Position numbers and translations under genes: made by a program. A DNA stretch of 64,000 bases from Cyanobium sp. Morenito 9A2 (GTDB lineage Bacteria > Cyanobacteriota > Cyanobacteriia > PCC-6307 > Cyanobiaceae): NCBI RefSeq assembly GCF_024345575.1, contig NZ_JAGQBJ010000005.1:1-64000 (forward strand), read 5' to 3'. The notes beneath the pieces are model-generated. The model saw only the letters and a program-made list of their open reading frames with translations. It did not search any database and was not told the origin of the DNA. Positions 8,164 through 17,194 of the stretch are shown here, piece after piece. Numbering within the stretch: position 1 is the first letter of the stretch; every line of letters starts with the position of its first letter.

Positions 8164-10695
8164 TCAGGGCCTCCGGGCCGCGCCGGGGATCGGCTCCCAG
8201 CCGGTGTGGGTGGCCCAGAGCGCCCAGATCGCCATCGCCCGCAGGTAGTGGCAGGCCCGGAAGGTGCCCACGGCCGTGATCGCCTCCGGGGTGCGGAACT
8301 GCAGACCGCCCGTGTACACCTGCTCGACAACGGCGCCGGTGATCGCCAGGGCGGTGCCCGTCTCGTCCAGCAGGCGGAAATAGGCGGCCAGGCCGAAGTT
8401 GATGCCGGTCCACACCTCCAGGGGGTGGGTGCCCTTGGGATCAAGCGGCGTGCCATCGCGGCGCAGGCCGTTGGCCACCCCGAGCCGGCCCCCCTCGAAG
8501 CGCTCGAAGCAGGCCTCCTTGATGGCGCCCAGGGCCGAGCGCGCCCGCTCCTCGGCCACCACCGCTGGCAGCCCCAGCAGGCGGGCATAGAAATCACCGC
8601 AGAGCTGGTCGGCCATCACCACTGGCGTGCCGCTGCCGGCATCGATGCGGTAGTACTCGCCGTTCCAGAGCAGCGCGTCGAAGTTCGCCCTGCTCTGCTC
8701 CAGCCAGCCCCCGAACTCCCGCTGCTCGGCGCTGGTGTCGAGCCCCAGCTCCAGCTGCAACCGCTGGCCCATGGCCAGGGCCGCCTCCAGGGCGGCGATC
8801 CAGAGGGCACCGCAGTAGGCGCTCACCCCCTCCAGGGGCCAGTCATCAAAGGTCTGATCCGGAGCCCCGCCGTTGTCAGGCAGGCCGTCGTCGTTGGCAT
8901 CGAAGGTTTTGAGGTAGCGCAGGGCCTGCACCGCCGCCGGCCAGCAGTCGGCCAGAAACCGCAGGTCTTCGCCCGTGGGGGCGAGGGTGAAGGCACGCCA
9001 GACCTGGAGCACGAAGTCGCTGGCGAGGTCTTTCCAGCGGTTGCAGTCCTGGTACGCGGTGTAGTTGGTGGCGTCGAAGGGGCGTTCGTTGGGGGCCCCC
9101 AGGTCGTGGGGGGTGGCGCCGGCCACCTTTCGGGCCGCCTCCACCCGGCCGCGGCCCTGGGTGAAGTACCAACCGATCGGCCGCGGCGTGGGGTCGGCCG
9201 CGGGGATGGCGCGGGCGAAATCGCGCAGCACCGCCTTGTCGAGCTCCGGCCAGAGCTGCAGCAGGGCGAAGGAGCCGTAGAGCCGCACATCGAGGCTCTC
9301 GTACCAGGCGTAGTCGAGGCATTCGAGCACCCCGAAGCGGCCGACGGGATCGCTGGGGCTGGCGGCGGTCCAGAGGCTGCCGCCGCTGGCCAGGTCGTAG
9401 AGCTCGTTGAGCAGGGCCATGCGCAGCGGCTCGGGCAGATCGGCCCGCTCCAGCACCGGTGCCTGCCAGGCCTCGATCTGCTCGCGCCAATCCCGCCCAT
9501 CGAGCAGCGCTTCAGCGGCGATTGCCGCAGCCTGGCGCCCACTGGTGCCGAAAAAGTCGGTGTAGCGGCGCAGGGCGCGGGTGCCGGTGGCAAACGCCGT
9601 GACGGGGAGATCCCAGCTGATCACCACCGGCAGCTCGATCGAGGCCCCGGGCGCCAGGGTGAAGCGCAGGGCGATCGCGGCACTGGCGGGTTCGTTCGCG
9701 GCGCTGGTGCGTTCGTCGTCGCGGTCGGGGATCGAGCCATCACGCTCAAAGCTCTCCCAGAGCTCGGCGCCGTCGCCCGAGGGGTCCCAGCGGCTGCAGC
9801 GCAGCACCTCCACCCCTTCAACGTCGTCGGGCACCGCCAGGCACCACTGGCCCTGGCCTTCGGCGATGGGTTCGCTGCGCGCTCCCTCCAGCAGCACCCC
9901 CTTGAGGCCGGGGGCGTCCACCCAGCGGTTGTGCTGGCCGCCGGTGGCGCCGATGGCGGGCACGTAGTTGTGCTCCGGGCTGCCGTCATCGCGGAAGGTG
10001 ACGGCGGCGCTGGGGTCGGTGTTGGTGAACCAGCCGCTGGTGTTGCGCCAGCTGAGCAGCAGCGAGAGCTCCAGGGGCTGATCGCTGGGGTTGCTCAGAC
10101 TCCAGCGGAAGACCGCCACCGGGTAGCTGCTGCGCTGGTAATCGCCGGGAAGAATCGGGCTGAAGGCCTCACAACCCACCGCCGCCTGGAACACGCCGTC
10201 GTAGCGGAACCAGCTGAGCGGGTAGCGGGCGGCGTAGGTGCCGGTGCTGCGCAGGTTGCCGTCGCTGCCGGTGGTGCTGGCGGGGTACCAGCTCCAGGCG
10301 CCCAAGGGAGCGCCGCTGGCCCCGGGGCGGGAGTCGTCCCGTTCGGGGGCGGTGGCCAGGGCATGGGCGCGGCAGCCGCTGCCGCTTTTTTCAAACAGGG
10401 CGAACTGGCAATCGGGCAGGGAGCCGAACCAGTGCTCACCGCCATCGAGGTGCCAGAGGTTGAAGGCGCCGTCGGGGCCGCGGCCGAAGCAGCCCGCCCC
10501 GAAGCCCCCCAGGGGCGCGCCGTGGTTGGGGCCGTCATCGAGGTTGCTGGCGTAGCGGACGGTGTAGGGCTTCTCCCAGCCCAGTCCAAAGGGCCGATGC
10601 CAGCTGGCGGCGGGGGCCTGCCAACCGGAGCCGCCCGCTCCGGAGCCCTTGCCCCGCAACAGCTCGTGGAGGGCAGAGAGGCCGAGGCGCGCCAT
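8164..10695 (-). CDS. GH116-family glucosidase (GBA2-like)
   Basis: An 843-aa protein resembling the non-lysosomal glucosylceramidase / bile-acid beta-glucosidase family (GH116). The characteristic N-terminal block reads APLGGFGAGCFGRGPDGAFNLWHLDGGEH (two parts). The C-terminal half is the alpha/alpha barrel, with VSAYCGALWIAALEAA and GVANGLRRDGTPLD. There is no signal peptide, so it is cytoplasmic. The natural substrate in cyanobacteria is unsettled; a glucosylated lipid or glycoside is inferred from the family. It reads into the DUF3122 and ribD genes. Confidence 0.85.
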   Translation of the reverse strand: MARLGLSALHELLRGKGSGAGGSGWQAPAASWHRPFGLGWEKPYTVRYASNLDDGPNHGAPLGGFGAGCFGRGPDGAFNLWHLDGGEHWFGSLPDCQFALFEKSGSGCRAHALATAPERDDSRPGASGAPLGAWSWYPASTTGSDGNLRSTGTYAARYPLSWFRYDGVFQAAVGCEAFSPILPGDYQRSSYPVAVFRWSLSNPSDQPLELSLLLSWRNTSGWFTNTDPSAAVTFRDDGSPEHNYVPAIGATGGQHNRWVDAPGLKGVLLEGARSEPIAEGQGQWCLAVPDDVEGVEVLRCSRWDPSGDGAELWESFERDGSIPDRDDERTSAANEPASAAIALRFTLAPGASIELPVVISWDLPVTAFATGTRALRRYTDFFGTSGRQAAAIAAEALLDGRDWREQIEAWQAPVLERADLPEPLRMALLNELYDLASGGSLWTAASPSDPVGRFGVLECLDYAWYESLDVRLYGSFALLQLWPELDKAVLRDFARAIPAADPTPRPIGWYFTQGRGRVEAARKVAGATPHDLGAPNERPFDATNYTAYQDCNRWKDLASDFVLQVWRAFTLAPTGEDLRFLADCWPAAVQALRYLKTFDANDDGLPDNGGAPDQTFDDWPLEGVSAYCGALWIAALEAALAMGQRLQLELGLDTSAEQREFGGWLEQSRANFDALLWNGEYYRIDAGSGTPVVMADQLCGDFYARLLGLPAVVAEERARSALGAIKEACFERFEGGRLGVANGLRRDGTPLDPKGTHPLEVWTGINFGLAAYFRLLDETGTALAITGAVVEQVYTGGLQFRTPEAITAVGTFRACHYLRAMAIWALWATHTGWEPIPGAARRP

Positions 10696-10722
10696 GGCAG
10701 AGCCGGAGGTGGGTCCAGCTTG

Positions 10723-10962
10723 TCAGAGGCGGGCGCCGCCGGGGGCTCGGGGGTTCTCCGCTTCGCTGCTCACCTCCTGGTCGATCAGGGCATCGAGGGT
10801 GACGGCCGAGCGCACCAGGGCCTGGTAGTGCTGCACCACCCGCCGGTTGCGCTCCAGCCAGGCGCCCGGATCGCCGCCGTCGGCGGCCAGCAGCTCCCGC
10901 TCCCCCTGCTGGGCCAGCAGGGCGATCACCAGTTCATGGATCCGTTGGCGGCGCTCGCCCAT
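10723..10962 (-). CDS. Small conserved-type protein, unknown
   Basis: A 79-aa acidic, helical protein beginning MGERRQRIHELVIALLAQQGERELLAADGGDPGAW (two parts) and containing LERNRRVVQHYQALVRS. No domain is recognised. It lies 27 nt upstream of the GH116 gene on the same strand. The ATG at 10962 is chosen because the frame further upstream runs against cobL and is compositionally different. Confidence 0.6.
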   Translation of the reverse strand: MGERRQRIHELVIALLAQQGERELLAADGGDPGAWLERNRRVVQHYQALVRSAVTLDALIDQEVSSEAENPRAPGGARL

Positions 10963-11017
10963 GGGCGTGGGGGTGGGGAGTTGAGCATCATGATCCGATC
11001 GGCGGGAGCAAGCGGCG

Positions 11018-12361
11018 GTGGAATCCCAGCGGCAGCCAGGCAGCCGGATCAATGACCCGTCAGTAGCGCGCATCGACGTGCTGGGCACCGATGCCGGCGG
11101 CGTGGACGCGCTGGCGGCCCCGGCCCTGGCGCTGTTGCGCCAGGCGGATCTGGTGGTGGCGCCGGAGCGGCTACTGGCCGGAGCCCAGGCCTGGTGGCAG
11201 CGGGAAACAGCAGCGGGTCGGCTGGATCGCCCCCTGCCCCGGCTGCTCGCCAGCGACCGACCCGATGAACTGATGGCCCCCCTGGGGGCGGCCCTGGCGG
11301 CCGGTGTGCCCGCCGTGGTGCTGGCCAGCGGCGATCCGCTCTGGTTCGGCATCGGTCGGCTGCTGGTGCAGCACCTGGGTGCCGGCGCCCTGCGCTTTCA
11401 TCCCGCCCCCAGCTCCCTGCAGCTGGCTTTTGCCCGCCTGGGCCGCCCCTGGCAGGACGCCAGCTGGATCAGCCTCCACGGCCGCGACCCCGAACCCTTG
11501 GCCCAGCGGCTGCAGCAGCGCCCACCTGCCCTGGCGGTGCTCACCGATCCCGGCCGCGGCGGCGCCGGGGCGGTGCACCGGATCCTGGCCGCCTCAGGCC
11601 TGGAGGCGGCCTATGGCTTCTGGCTGTGCGAGCGCTTGGGCCACCCGGCCGAACGCGTGCAGCGGCTGGACCCTGGGCAGCCCCTGCCGGTGGATCTCGA
11701 CCCCCTGCATCTGGTGCTCCTGATCGCCGAGCCGCCCGCCGATCCCGATCCGGCTTCCCTGCCCCTGTTCGGCCTCGACGATGGCCTCTGGCTGCAGCAG
11801 GGCGACCGGCCCGGACTGATGACCAAACGGGAGGTGCGCATCCAGCTGCTGGCGGATCTGGAGCTGCCCGCCTCCGGGGTGCTCTGGGATCTGGGCGCCG
11901 GTGTGGGCAGCGTCGGTCTGGAGGCCCTGCGGCTGCGGCCGGAGTTGAAGCTCTGGGCCCTGGAGCGCCGCGGTGGCTCGGCGGCGTTGATCGCCGCCAA
12001 CGCCCGACGCTTTGGGGTGACTCCCGCGGGGATCCTGGAGGGGGCCGCCCCTGAAGCACTGGCCCAGCTGCCTGATCCCGACCGGGTGCTGATCGGCGGC
12101 GGCGGCCGCGATCGCGCCGCAATTCTTGCGGTCGTCCTGGAGCGCCTGCGGCCCGGCGGTGTGGTGGTGTTGCCCCTGGCCACCCTCGAAGCGCTCGCGG
12201 AACTGCGGACGCTGCTGGAGAGCTCTGGCCTGGCGGTGGGGGTGGGCCAGCTTCAGGCCTGGCGCGGGGCCCCGTTGGCGGAGGGCACCCGCCTGGCGCC
12301 CCTCAACCCGGTGCTGGTGCTCAGGGGGCGCCGATCCGCTGGTGCAAAGGCGCCGGCTTGA
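11018..12361 (+). CDS. cobL: Precorrin-6Y C5,15-methyltransferase (decarboxylating), fused CbiE-CbiT
   Basis: The enzyme methylates C-5 and C-15 and decarboxylates the acetate side chain during corrin ring synthesis for B12-type cofactors. The N-terminal half is the CbiE methylase (VLGTDAGGVDAL, VVLASGDPLWFGIG, LSLHGRD-like ISLHGRD). The C-terminal half is CbiT, with a SAM-binding WDLGAGVGSVGLEA near residue 290 and IGGGGRD. The 447 aa fit the fused form. A GTG at 11018 is used; a start a few codons later is possible. Its end overlaps the convergent DUF192 gene by 41 nt. cobQ lies 26 kb away. Confidence 0.94.
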   Translation: MESQRQPGSRINDPSVARIDVLGTDAGGVDALAAPALALLRQADLVVAPERLLAGAQAWWQRETAAGRLDRPLPRLLASDRPDELMAPLGAALAAGVPAVVLASGDPLWFGIGRLLVQHLGAGALRFHPAPSSLQLAFARLGRPWQDASWISLHGRDPEPLAQRLQQRPPALAVLTDPGRGGAGAVHRILAASGLEAAYGFWLCERLGHPAERVQRLDPGQPLPVDLDPLHLVLLIAEPPADPDPASLPLFGLDDGLWLQQGDRPGLMTKREVRIQLLADLELPASGVLWDLGAGVGSVGLEALRLRPELKLWALERRGGSAALIAANARRFGVTPAGILEGAAPEALAQLPDPDRVLIGGGGRDRAAILAVVLERLRPGGVVVLPLATLEALAELRTLLESSGLAVGVGQLQAWRGAPLAEGTRLAPLNPVLVLRGRRSAGAKAPA

Positions 12362-12920
12362 GGCCGGTCAGCCAGCGGATCGGCGCCGGGCTGCCGGGGG
12401 TCAGCCCCAGGGCGGCCGCCTGGCCTGCCGCCAGTTCCACCACCCCGTCCACCTTCTGCTCCGGGCCGTAGCTCCGGCAGGGCAGCCGCGGGCAGGGGGT
12501 CGCCGCCGCTTCGATCGCCACCACCCGCTCCCCTGCCACGAACAGCATGTCGAGCGGCTCGGGGGTGCGGTGCATCCAGAAGCTCACGGGCTGGGCGGGC
12601 TCGAAGCGAAACCACATGCCGCGCAGGGGCGCCAGGGGTGGCCGCTGCATCAACCCCCAGGCGAACTGCAGCGGGGTGCGCGGCACCTCCAGCCAGATGC
12701 AGCGGGGTGCCGCCAGGACGCCCGTGGCGCTGGCGAGCGGCGGCAGGCACCACTCGGCCTCGACCGGCAGGTACTGGGGAGGCCCAGCCGCTTGAGGGGT
12801 CGTTCTCGCTGGCTGATGGGCTGTTGGGCTGACCGCCGGCCGGCTGGCGCTGGGGTAGGCCGGCCTCGGTGCCTGGGGCGTGGCCACCAGTAGGGCCGTC
12901 AGGGCCAGGGCAAGGTTCAT
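12321..12920 (-). CDS. DUF192 exported protein
   Basis: A 199-aa protein with a hydrophobic N-terminal signal ([18 protein letters not shown]), a Pro/Ala-rich linker to about residue 48, then a DUF192 domain: WGLMQRPPLAPLRGMWF, VSFWMHRTPEPLDMLFV and LELAAG-like VVELAAGQAAALGL. The biochemical function is unknown. Its start overlaps the end of the response-regulator gene as ATGA (12917-12920), and its 3' end runs 41 nt into cobL on the opposite strand. Confidence 0.85.
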   Translation of the reverse strand: MNLALALTALLVATPQAPRPAYPSASRPAVSPTAHQPARTTPQAAGPPQYLPVEAEWCLPPLASATGVLAAPRCIWLEVPRTPLQFAWGLMQRPPLAPLRGMWFRFEPAQPVSFWMHRTPEPLDMLFVAGERVVAIEAAATPCPRLPCRSYGPEQKVDGVVELAAGQAAALGLTPGSPAPIRWLTGLKPAPLHQRIGAP

Positions 12921-13612
12921 GGAGATGGAGGATCCAAGGGGGGAGGACCATCACTGAGGCTGTAGCCGCGCCCCCGCACTGTGTGCAGCAGCCGCCGTTC
13001 GCCCCCCTCTTCGAGCTTCTGGCGCAGGTAGCGCACGTAGACCTCCACCACATTGCTGGCCACGCCCTGCTGCCCCTTCCACGCCGCCGCCAGGATCTGA
13101 TCGCGGCTCAGGATCTGACCGGAGTGCTCAAGCAGGTGCAAGAGCAGGCCGTACTCGCGGGCGGTCAGGGCCACCTCGCGCTGACCGCGCCGCACCGTGC
13201 GGTTGCCGGGGTCAAGGCTCAGGTCCGCCAGCCGCAGCAAGGGTGAGCGGCCGCTGAGACGGTCCCCTATCCGCCGGAGCAGCCGCAGCCGCAGCAGCAG
13301 GTCGCTGGGGGGGGCCTCCGAGAGCCAGAAATCGTCCGCGCCGGCACTGAGACAGCCGGAGCGGGCCTCGAGGCCATCGCTGCCGATGTCCAGCAGCAGC
13401 GGGACTCCTGGCAGGTCCTGGCGGAGCACGGCAATCGCTGAACGGGTCTCCGCCCCGAGCACGACCACCGTCGGAGGGGCCGCGATCAGCAGGGCGCGTT
13501 GATGGGGGAGGGCCAGATCCTCCAGGTTCAGGCAGACGGGTTGGTAGTCCGAGGTCGCCAGACGCGAGGCCAGGGGGTGGGTGCTGATCCCCAGCAGCAA
13601 CACGCGGATCAT
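12917..13612 (-). CDS. OmpR-type regulator with degenerate receiver domain
   Basis: A 231-aa protein with a good C-terminal winged helix (about 128-222): [26 protein letters not shown] and [14 protein letters not shown], then the wing [11 protein letters not shown]. The receiver half is degenerate. The acidic pair after beta-1 is replaced (RVLLLGIS), the phospho-acceptor Asp after beta-3 is missing (TVVVLGAE, about 48-55), and the usual Lys of the LTKPF turn is Glu (LSEAP, about 97-101). Phosphorylation-independent control is therefore likely. Both ends overlap neighbours by ATGA, with nadK upstream and DUF192 downstream, so the three are translationally coupled. No kinase is nearby. Confidence 0.85.
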   Translation of the reverse strand: MIRVLLLGISTHPLASRLATSDYQPVCLNLEDLALPHQRALLIAAPPTVVVLGAETRSAIAVLRQDLPGVPLLLDIGSDGLEARSGCLSAGADDFWLSEAPPSDLLLRLRLLRRIGDRLSGRSPLLRLADLSLDPGNRTVRRGQREVALTAREYGLLLHLLEHSGQILSRDQILAAAWKGQQGVASNVVEVYVRYLRQKLEEGGERRLLHTVRGRGYSLSDGPPPLDPPSP

Positions 13613-14529
13613 GGGGAGTGCTGGTGGGCGCCCGGTTTGGCCACGTGGGGCAATCCCCAGCCCAGCTTGTTGCGCAGCACCTGGAAGAATTCGTGGTTCT
13701 GCAGGCGGATGAAGCGGGCGGGATGGTCGCTCCGGCGGATGAGCACCCGGTCTTCCGGCCAGACGTAGCAACCGGCGCTGCCATCCACCACCATCATCAA
13801 TCGCTCCGGCGTGGCCGGAAACACCGTCACCGGCTCCCGGTCACTGAACACCAGGGCGCGCGAGGCGAGGGAATGGGGGGCAATCGGGGTGAGTTGCAGC
13901 ACCGGGCAATCAGGGGTGATCACAGGCCCGCCTGCGCTCAGGGCATAGGCGGTGGAGCCGGTGGGGGTGGAGAGGATCACCCCGTCCGCAGCGATGTCCA
14001 CCGGCGCGTGGCGACCGATGGCGATCTCGAAGTGACACATGCTCGTGAGCGGCTCCCGGTGCAGGGCCATCTCGTTGAGGCAGAGCACCTCCCAGCGACG
14101 CTGCTCTCCCCGCATCACGCTCACCACCAGCATGCTGCGGTCTTCCACGGTCCAGCGGCCGGCGATCAGCTGCTCGAGCACCGCGTCGAGCTCGCTGAGG
14201 TAGGCCTCGGCCAGAAAGCCCAGGTGGCCGGTGTTGATGGTCAGGATCGGCAGGCCGATCGGCGCGGTCTGACGGGCGGCGGAGAGCACGGTGCCATCCC
14301 CGCCCAGCACCACCGCCAGGGCCATCTCGGCGTGGAATTCGCTGGGCACGCAGGCGCTGTAGCCCAGGTTGCGCAGGTGCTGATCGGGGTTGGCGAAGCC
14401 CACCATCCCCCCGGAGCTGCTGGCCCGCAGCACCGCATAGCCAGCCCCCACCATCCGGCGCTCGATCGCATCGGCGGTGCTGACGGCCAGCTCCTTGCCG
14501 TCATTCACGATCAGTCCAACGCAGGGCAC
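13609..14529 (-). CDS. nadK: NAD kinase
   Basis: The enzyme phosphorylates NAD+ to NADP+, setting the NADP pool used by photosynthetic electron transport. It contains the GGDGT signature ([10 protein letters not shown], about 94-103), NTGHLGFL, and the second substrate-binding block [20 protein letters not shown]. The 306 aa are typical. Cyanobacteria usually have two NAD kinases, and which clade this belongs to is not resolved here. The end overlaps the regulator gene by 4 nt. Confidence 0.96.
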   Translation of the reverse strand: MPCVGLIVNDGKELAVSTADAIERRMVGAGYAVLRASSSGGMVGFANPDQHLRNLGYSACVPSEFHAEMALAVVLGGDGTVLSAARQTAPIGLPILTINTGHLGFLAEAYLSELDAVLEQLIAGRWTVEDRSMLVVSVMRGEQRRWEVLCLNEMALHREPLTSMCHFEIAIGRHAPVDIAADGVILSTPTGSTAYALSAGGPVITPDCPVLQLTPIAPHSLASRALVFSDREPVTVFPATPERLMMVVDGSAGCYVWPEDRVLIRRSDHPARFIRLQNHEFFQVLRNKLGWGLPHVAKPGAHQHSP

Positions 14530-14582
14530 CGATCGGGGGCGAGGGTGAGTTGAGTTTATGGAATGACCATCGGGGATGGTTT

Positions 14583-15590
14583 TCAGAACTGTTCGAGGAA
14601 GCGCAGGTCGCTGGTGTACAGCCTGCGGATGTCGTCGATGCCGTGGCGCACCATCGCGAACCGCTCCACCCCGAGGCCGGCGGCAAAGCCGCTCCAGCGC
14701 TCCGGATCGAGCCCCAGACCCTCAAGCACCGCCGGATCGACCATGCCGCAGCCCATCACCTCCAGCCAGCGGCCCCGCCACCGCACGTCCACCTCGGCGC
14801 TGGGTTCGGTGAAGGGGAAGTAACTGGCGCGGAAGCGCACGGGGAGGTCACCGAAAAAGGCCTGCAGGAAGGTGGTCACCGTGCCGCGCAGATGACTGAA
14901 ATCGAGCCCCTCGTCGATGGCCAGCACTTCCACCTGGTGGAACACGGGGGAGTGGGTGGCATCGACCGCATCACGCCGGTAAACGCGCCCCGGCGCCACG
15001 ATCCGCACCGGTGGGGGGGTTTTCTCCAGGTGTCGGATCTGCACCGGAGAGGTGTGGGTGCGCAGCAGCTGGTGCTCCGAGAGATAGAAGGTGTCCTGCA
15101 TGTCCCGGGCCGGATGGTGGGGCGGGATGTTGAGGGCGGTGAAGTTGTAGTGGTCGGTCTCGATCTCCGGGCCCTCCTCCACCCGGTAACCCAGGCCGCA
15201 GAAGATATCGACGATCTCCTCGGTGGTGGTGATCAGCGGATGGCGATGCCCCACCGGGATGTAGCTGCTGGGGGCGGTCACATCCAGCCTCTCGCGCTCG
15301 AGCTTCTCGGCCAGGGCCAGACCCTTCATCCCGGCCAGCCGTTCCCCCAGCTGGGTCTGCACCAGTTCCTTGAGCACGTTGGCCCGTTGGCCCACCAGCG
15401 GGCGCTCAGCGGCGGGCAGCCGGCCCATGGCGCCGAGCACCCCGGAGAGGCGCCCTTTCTTGCCCAGCAGAGCCACCCGCAGGGCCTCAAGGGCAGCGGG
15501 GCTGGCGGCGGCGGCGATCTCGGCGCTGGCCTGCTCCTCCAGCTGCTTCAGCTGGTCGGTGAGCTCCTGCAGGCTCAAGGTGGCGCTCAC
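14583..15590 (-). CDS. pheS: Phenylalanyl-tRNA synthetase alpha subunit
   Basis: The class II aminoacyl-tRNA synthetase catalytic subunit. The N-terminal coiled coil (residues 1-90) is followed by the core: [45 protein letters not shown] (two parts), motif 2 [20 protein letters not shown] and motif 3 [14 protein letters not shown] start at 15590 ([14 protein letters not shown]) gives the family length of 335 aa. The open frame further upstream overlaps surE and is not used. The partner pheT is not in the window. Confidence 0.97.
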   Translation of the reverse strand: MSATLSLQELTDQLKQLEEQASAEIAAAASPAALEALRVALLGKKGRLSGVLGAMGRLPAAERPLVGQRANVLKELVQTQLGERLAGMKGLALAEKLERERLDVTAPSSYIPVGHRHPLITTTEEIVDIFCGLGYRVEEGPEIETDHYNFTALNIPPHHPARDMQDTFYLSEHQLLRTHTSPVQIRHLEKTPPPVRIVAPGRVYRRDAVDATHSPVFHQVEVLAIDEGLDFSHLRGTVTTFLQAFFGDLPVRFRASYFPFTEPSAEVDVRWRGRWLEVMGCGMVDPAVLEGLGLDPERWSGFAAGLGVERFAMVRHGIDDIRRLYTSDLRFLEQF

Positions 15591-15687
15591 GGCGACGAAA
15601 CGATGACCCCCGACTGTAGGCAAGGACGCCTGGGGCACCCGGGCAGGCCCGCTGGGCGGCCTAACTTGCGCTTCCACGCCCCTGCCC

Positions 15688-16500
15688 ATGGAGCCCCTGC
15701 GGATCCTGATCAGCAACGACGACGGGGTCTTCGCCGGCGGCATCCGTGCCCTGGCGGCCGAGGCGGCGTCCAGGGGGCATCGGGTCACGGTGGTCTGCCC
15801 GGACCAGGAGCGCTCCGCCACCGGCCATGGACTCACCCTCCAGACACCGCTGCGGGCAGAGCGGGCCGATGAGCTGTTCGCCGATGGTGTGGGGGCTTGG
15901 GCCTGCAGCGGCACGCCCTCCGACTGCGTCAAACTCGCCCTGGCCAGCCTGCTGGAGGAGCCGCCGGATCTGGTGCTCTCGGGCGTCAATCACGGCCCCA
16001 ACCTCGGCACCGATGTCCTCTATTCAGGCACCGTCTCAGCGGCCATGGAGGGCACCTTGGAGGGCTTGCCAGCCCTGGCGGTGAGCAGCGCCTGTTTTCA
16101 GTGGCGTCAGTTCGAGCCCGCCGCTCGCCTGGCCCTCGACGTGGCCGAGCAGGCGCTGGCGAGGGGCTGGCCCGAAGGCCTGTTGCTCAACCTCAACGTG
16201 CCCCCCCTGCCGGATGGCTCGATGGCGCCCCTGCGCTGGTGTCGGCCAGGGGTGCGCCGCTACGTGGACCAGTTCGACCGCCGCAGCGATCCCCGCGGCC
16301 GCACCTATTACTGGCTCGCAGGTGAGGTAGTGAACGATCTGGAATCGGCCGGCGCCGGACCCCAGCACTGGCCGACCGACGTGGCCCAGGTGCACGCCGG
16401 TGGCGCGGCACTGACGCCCCTGCAGCCGGAACTCTTCTGGCGAGGAACCTTGGGGGCTTTGCCCACGCTGCCGGAGCTGCTTTCTGCCCCGCAAGAGTGA
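15688..16500 (+). CDS. surE: 5'/3'-nucleotidase SurE
   Basis: A metal-dependent phosphatase of nucleoside monophosphates and related substrates. The metal site is [12 protein letters not shown] at the N-terminus (Asp-Asp), with [19 protein letters not shown] near residue 95. The 270 aa are normal. It is divergent from pheS, with about 97 nt between the starts, and reads toward the DUF3611 gene. Confidence 0.96.
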   Translation: MEPLRILISNDDGVFAGGIRALAAEAASRGHRVTVVCPDQERSATGHGLTLQTPLRAERADELFADGVGAWACSGTPSDCVKLALASLLEEPPDLVLSGVNHGPNLGTDVLYSGTVSAAMEGTLEGLPALAVSSACFQWRQFEPAARLALDVAEQALARGWPEGLLLNLNVPPLPDGSMAPLRWCRPGVRRYVDQFDRRSDPRGRTYYWLAGEVVNDLESAGAGPQHWPTDVAQVHAGGAALTPLQPELFWRGTLGALPTLPELLSAPQE

Positions 16501-16528
16501 TCGAACCCTGGCCTGGCAGGGTCCGTTT

Positions 16529-17110
16529 TCAGCGGGGGCGGTGGACCCGCTGCAGCAGCCATAAGCTGATGATCAGGCCCAGCAGGTGAGCAAACAGCAC
16601 CTGGGTGTTGCTGAGCACGGACAGCATCTCGATCGAGGTGATCGGCAGCCCCACCACGCGCCCACCCGCCCCGGCCGCCCCCTGCATCTGGGCACCGAAG
16701 AAGCCCGGAACCTGTTGGGAGGCCTGCACGAACAGGCTGCCCGCCAAGGCCTGGTAACCCACCGCCGCCAGGGTGAGGCCGATCAGATCGGCCAGCAGTC
16801 CACGTTTGATCAGGCGGCTGGTCTCCCCCTTCGAGGGGTGGGCGGGGCTGTCCAGGGCGCGGCCGCACTTGACCACCAGCCAGCCCTGCCAAAGGCACCA
16901 GAGCAGCACCAGGAACGAGAGCGTGGTCAGCGAGAGGCCGGGGCCCAGCCCCAGGGCGCGGGAGGAATTGGCGGCCATCTGGCCGCCGATGTTGTTGAAG
17001 ATCAGCACCCCCACCACAACAATGCCCAGGGCCAGCTGGATCCAGAAGCGCACCCAGCCCATGCGCCGCAGGGCGGCGGAGATCTGGAGCAGATCCAGGC
17101 GATCGGCCAT
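16529..17110 (-). CDS. DUF3611 membrane protein
   Basis: A 193-aa protein with four hydrophobic segments: WIQLALGIVVVGVLIF, LTTLSFLVLLWCLWQGWLVV, LLADLIGLTLAAVGYQALAG and AHLLGLIISLWLLQRV. The start MADRLDLLQISAALRRMGW is typical of the DUF3611 family of cyanobacteria and plastids. The function is unknown. A longer ATG start at 17158 adds 16 Pro-rich residues. It is divergent from ribF. Confidence 0.8.
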   Translation of the reverse strand: MADRLDLLQISAALRRMGWVRFWIQLALGIVVVGVLIFNNIGGQMAANSSRALGLGPGLSLTTLSFLVLLWCLWQGWLVVKCGRALDSPAHPSKGETSRLIKRGLLADLIGLTLAAVGYQALAGSLFVQASQQVPGFFGAQMQGAAGAGGRVVGLPITSIEMLSVLSNTQVLFAHLLGLIISLWLLQRVHRPR

Positions 17111-17194
17111 GGGAACGGGGCGGGGGTGGGGAAGGGGTGAGCCGCTCAAACTTGCCATGGGAGGATCGATCGGGCGAGGCCCCGACCCCCTGAT

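Noticed and set aside
8140-11055. 971-codon open frame antisense to the GH116 gene
   Set aside because: Same cause: antisense of a GC-rich gene. The opposite strand carries clear family motifs and this one none.
15594-15989. N-terminal extension of pheS
   Set aside because: This part of the frame is antisense to surE. PheS family length and the GTG at 15590 argue against it.
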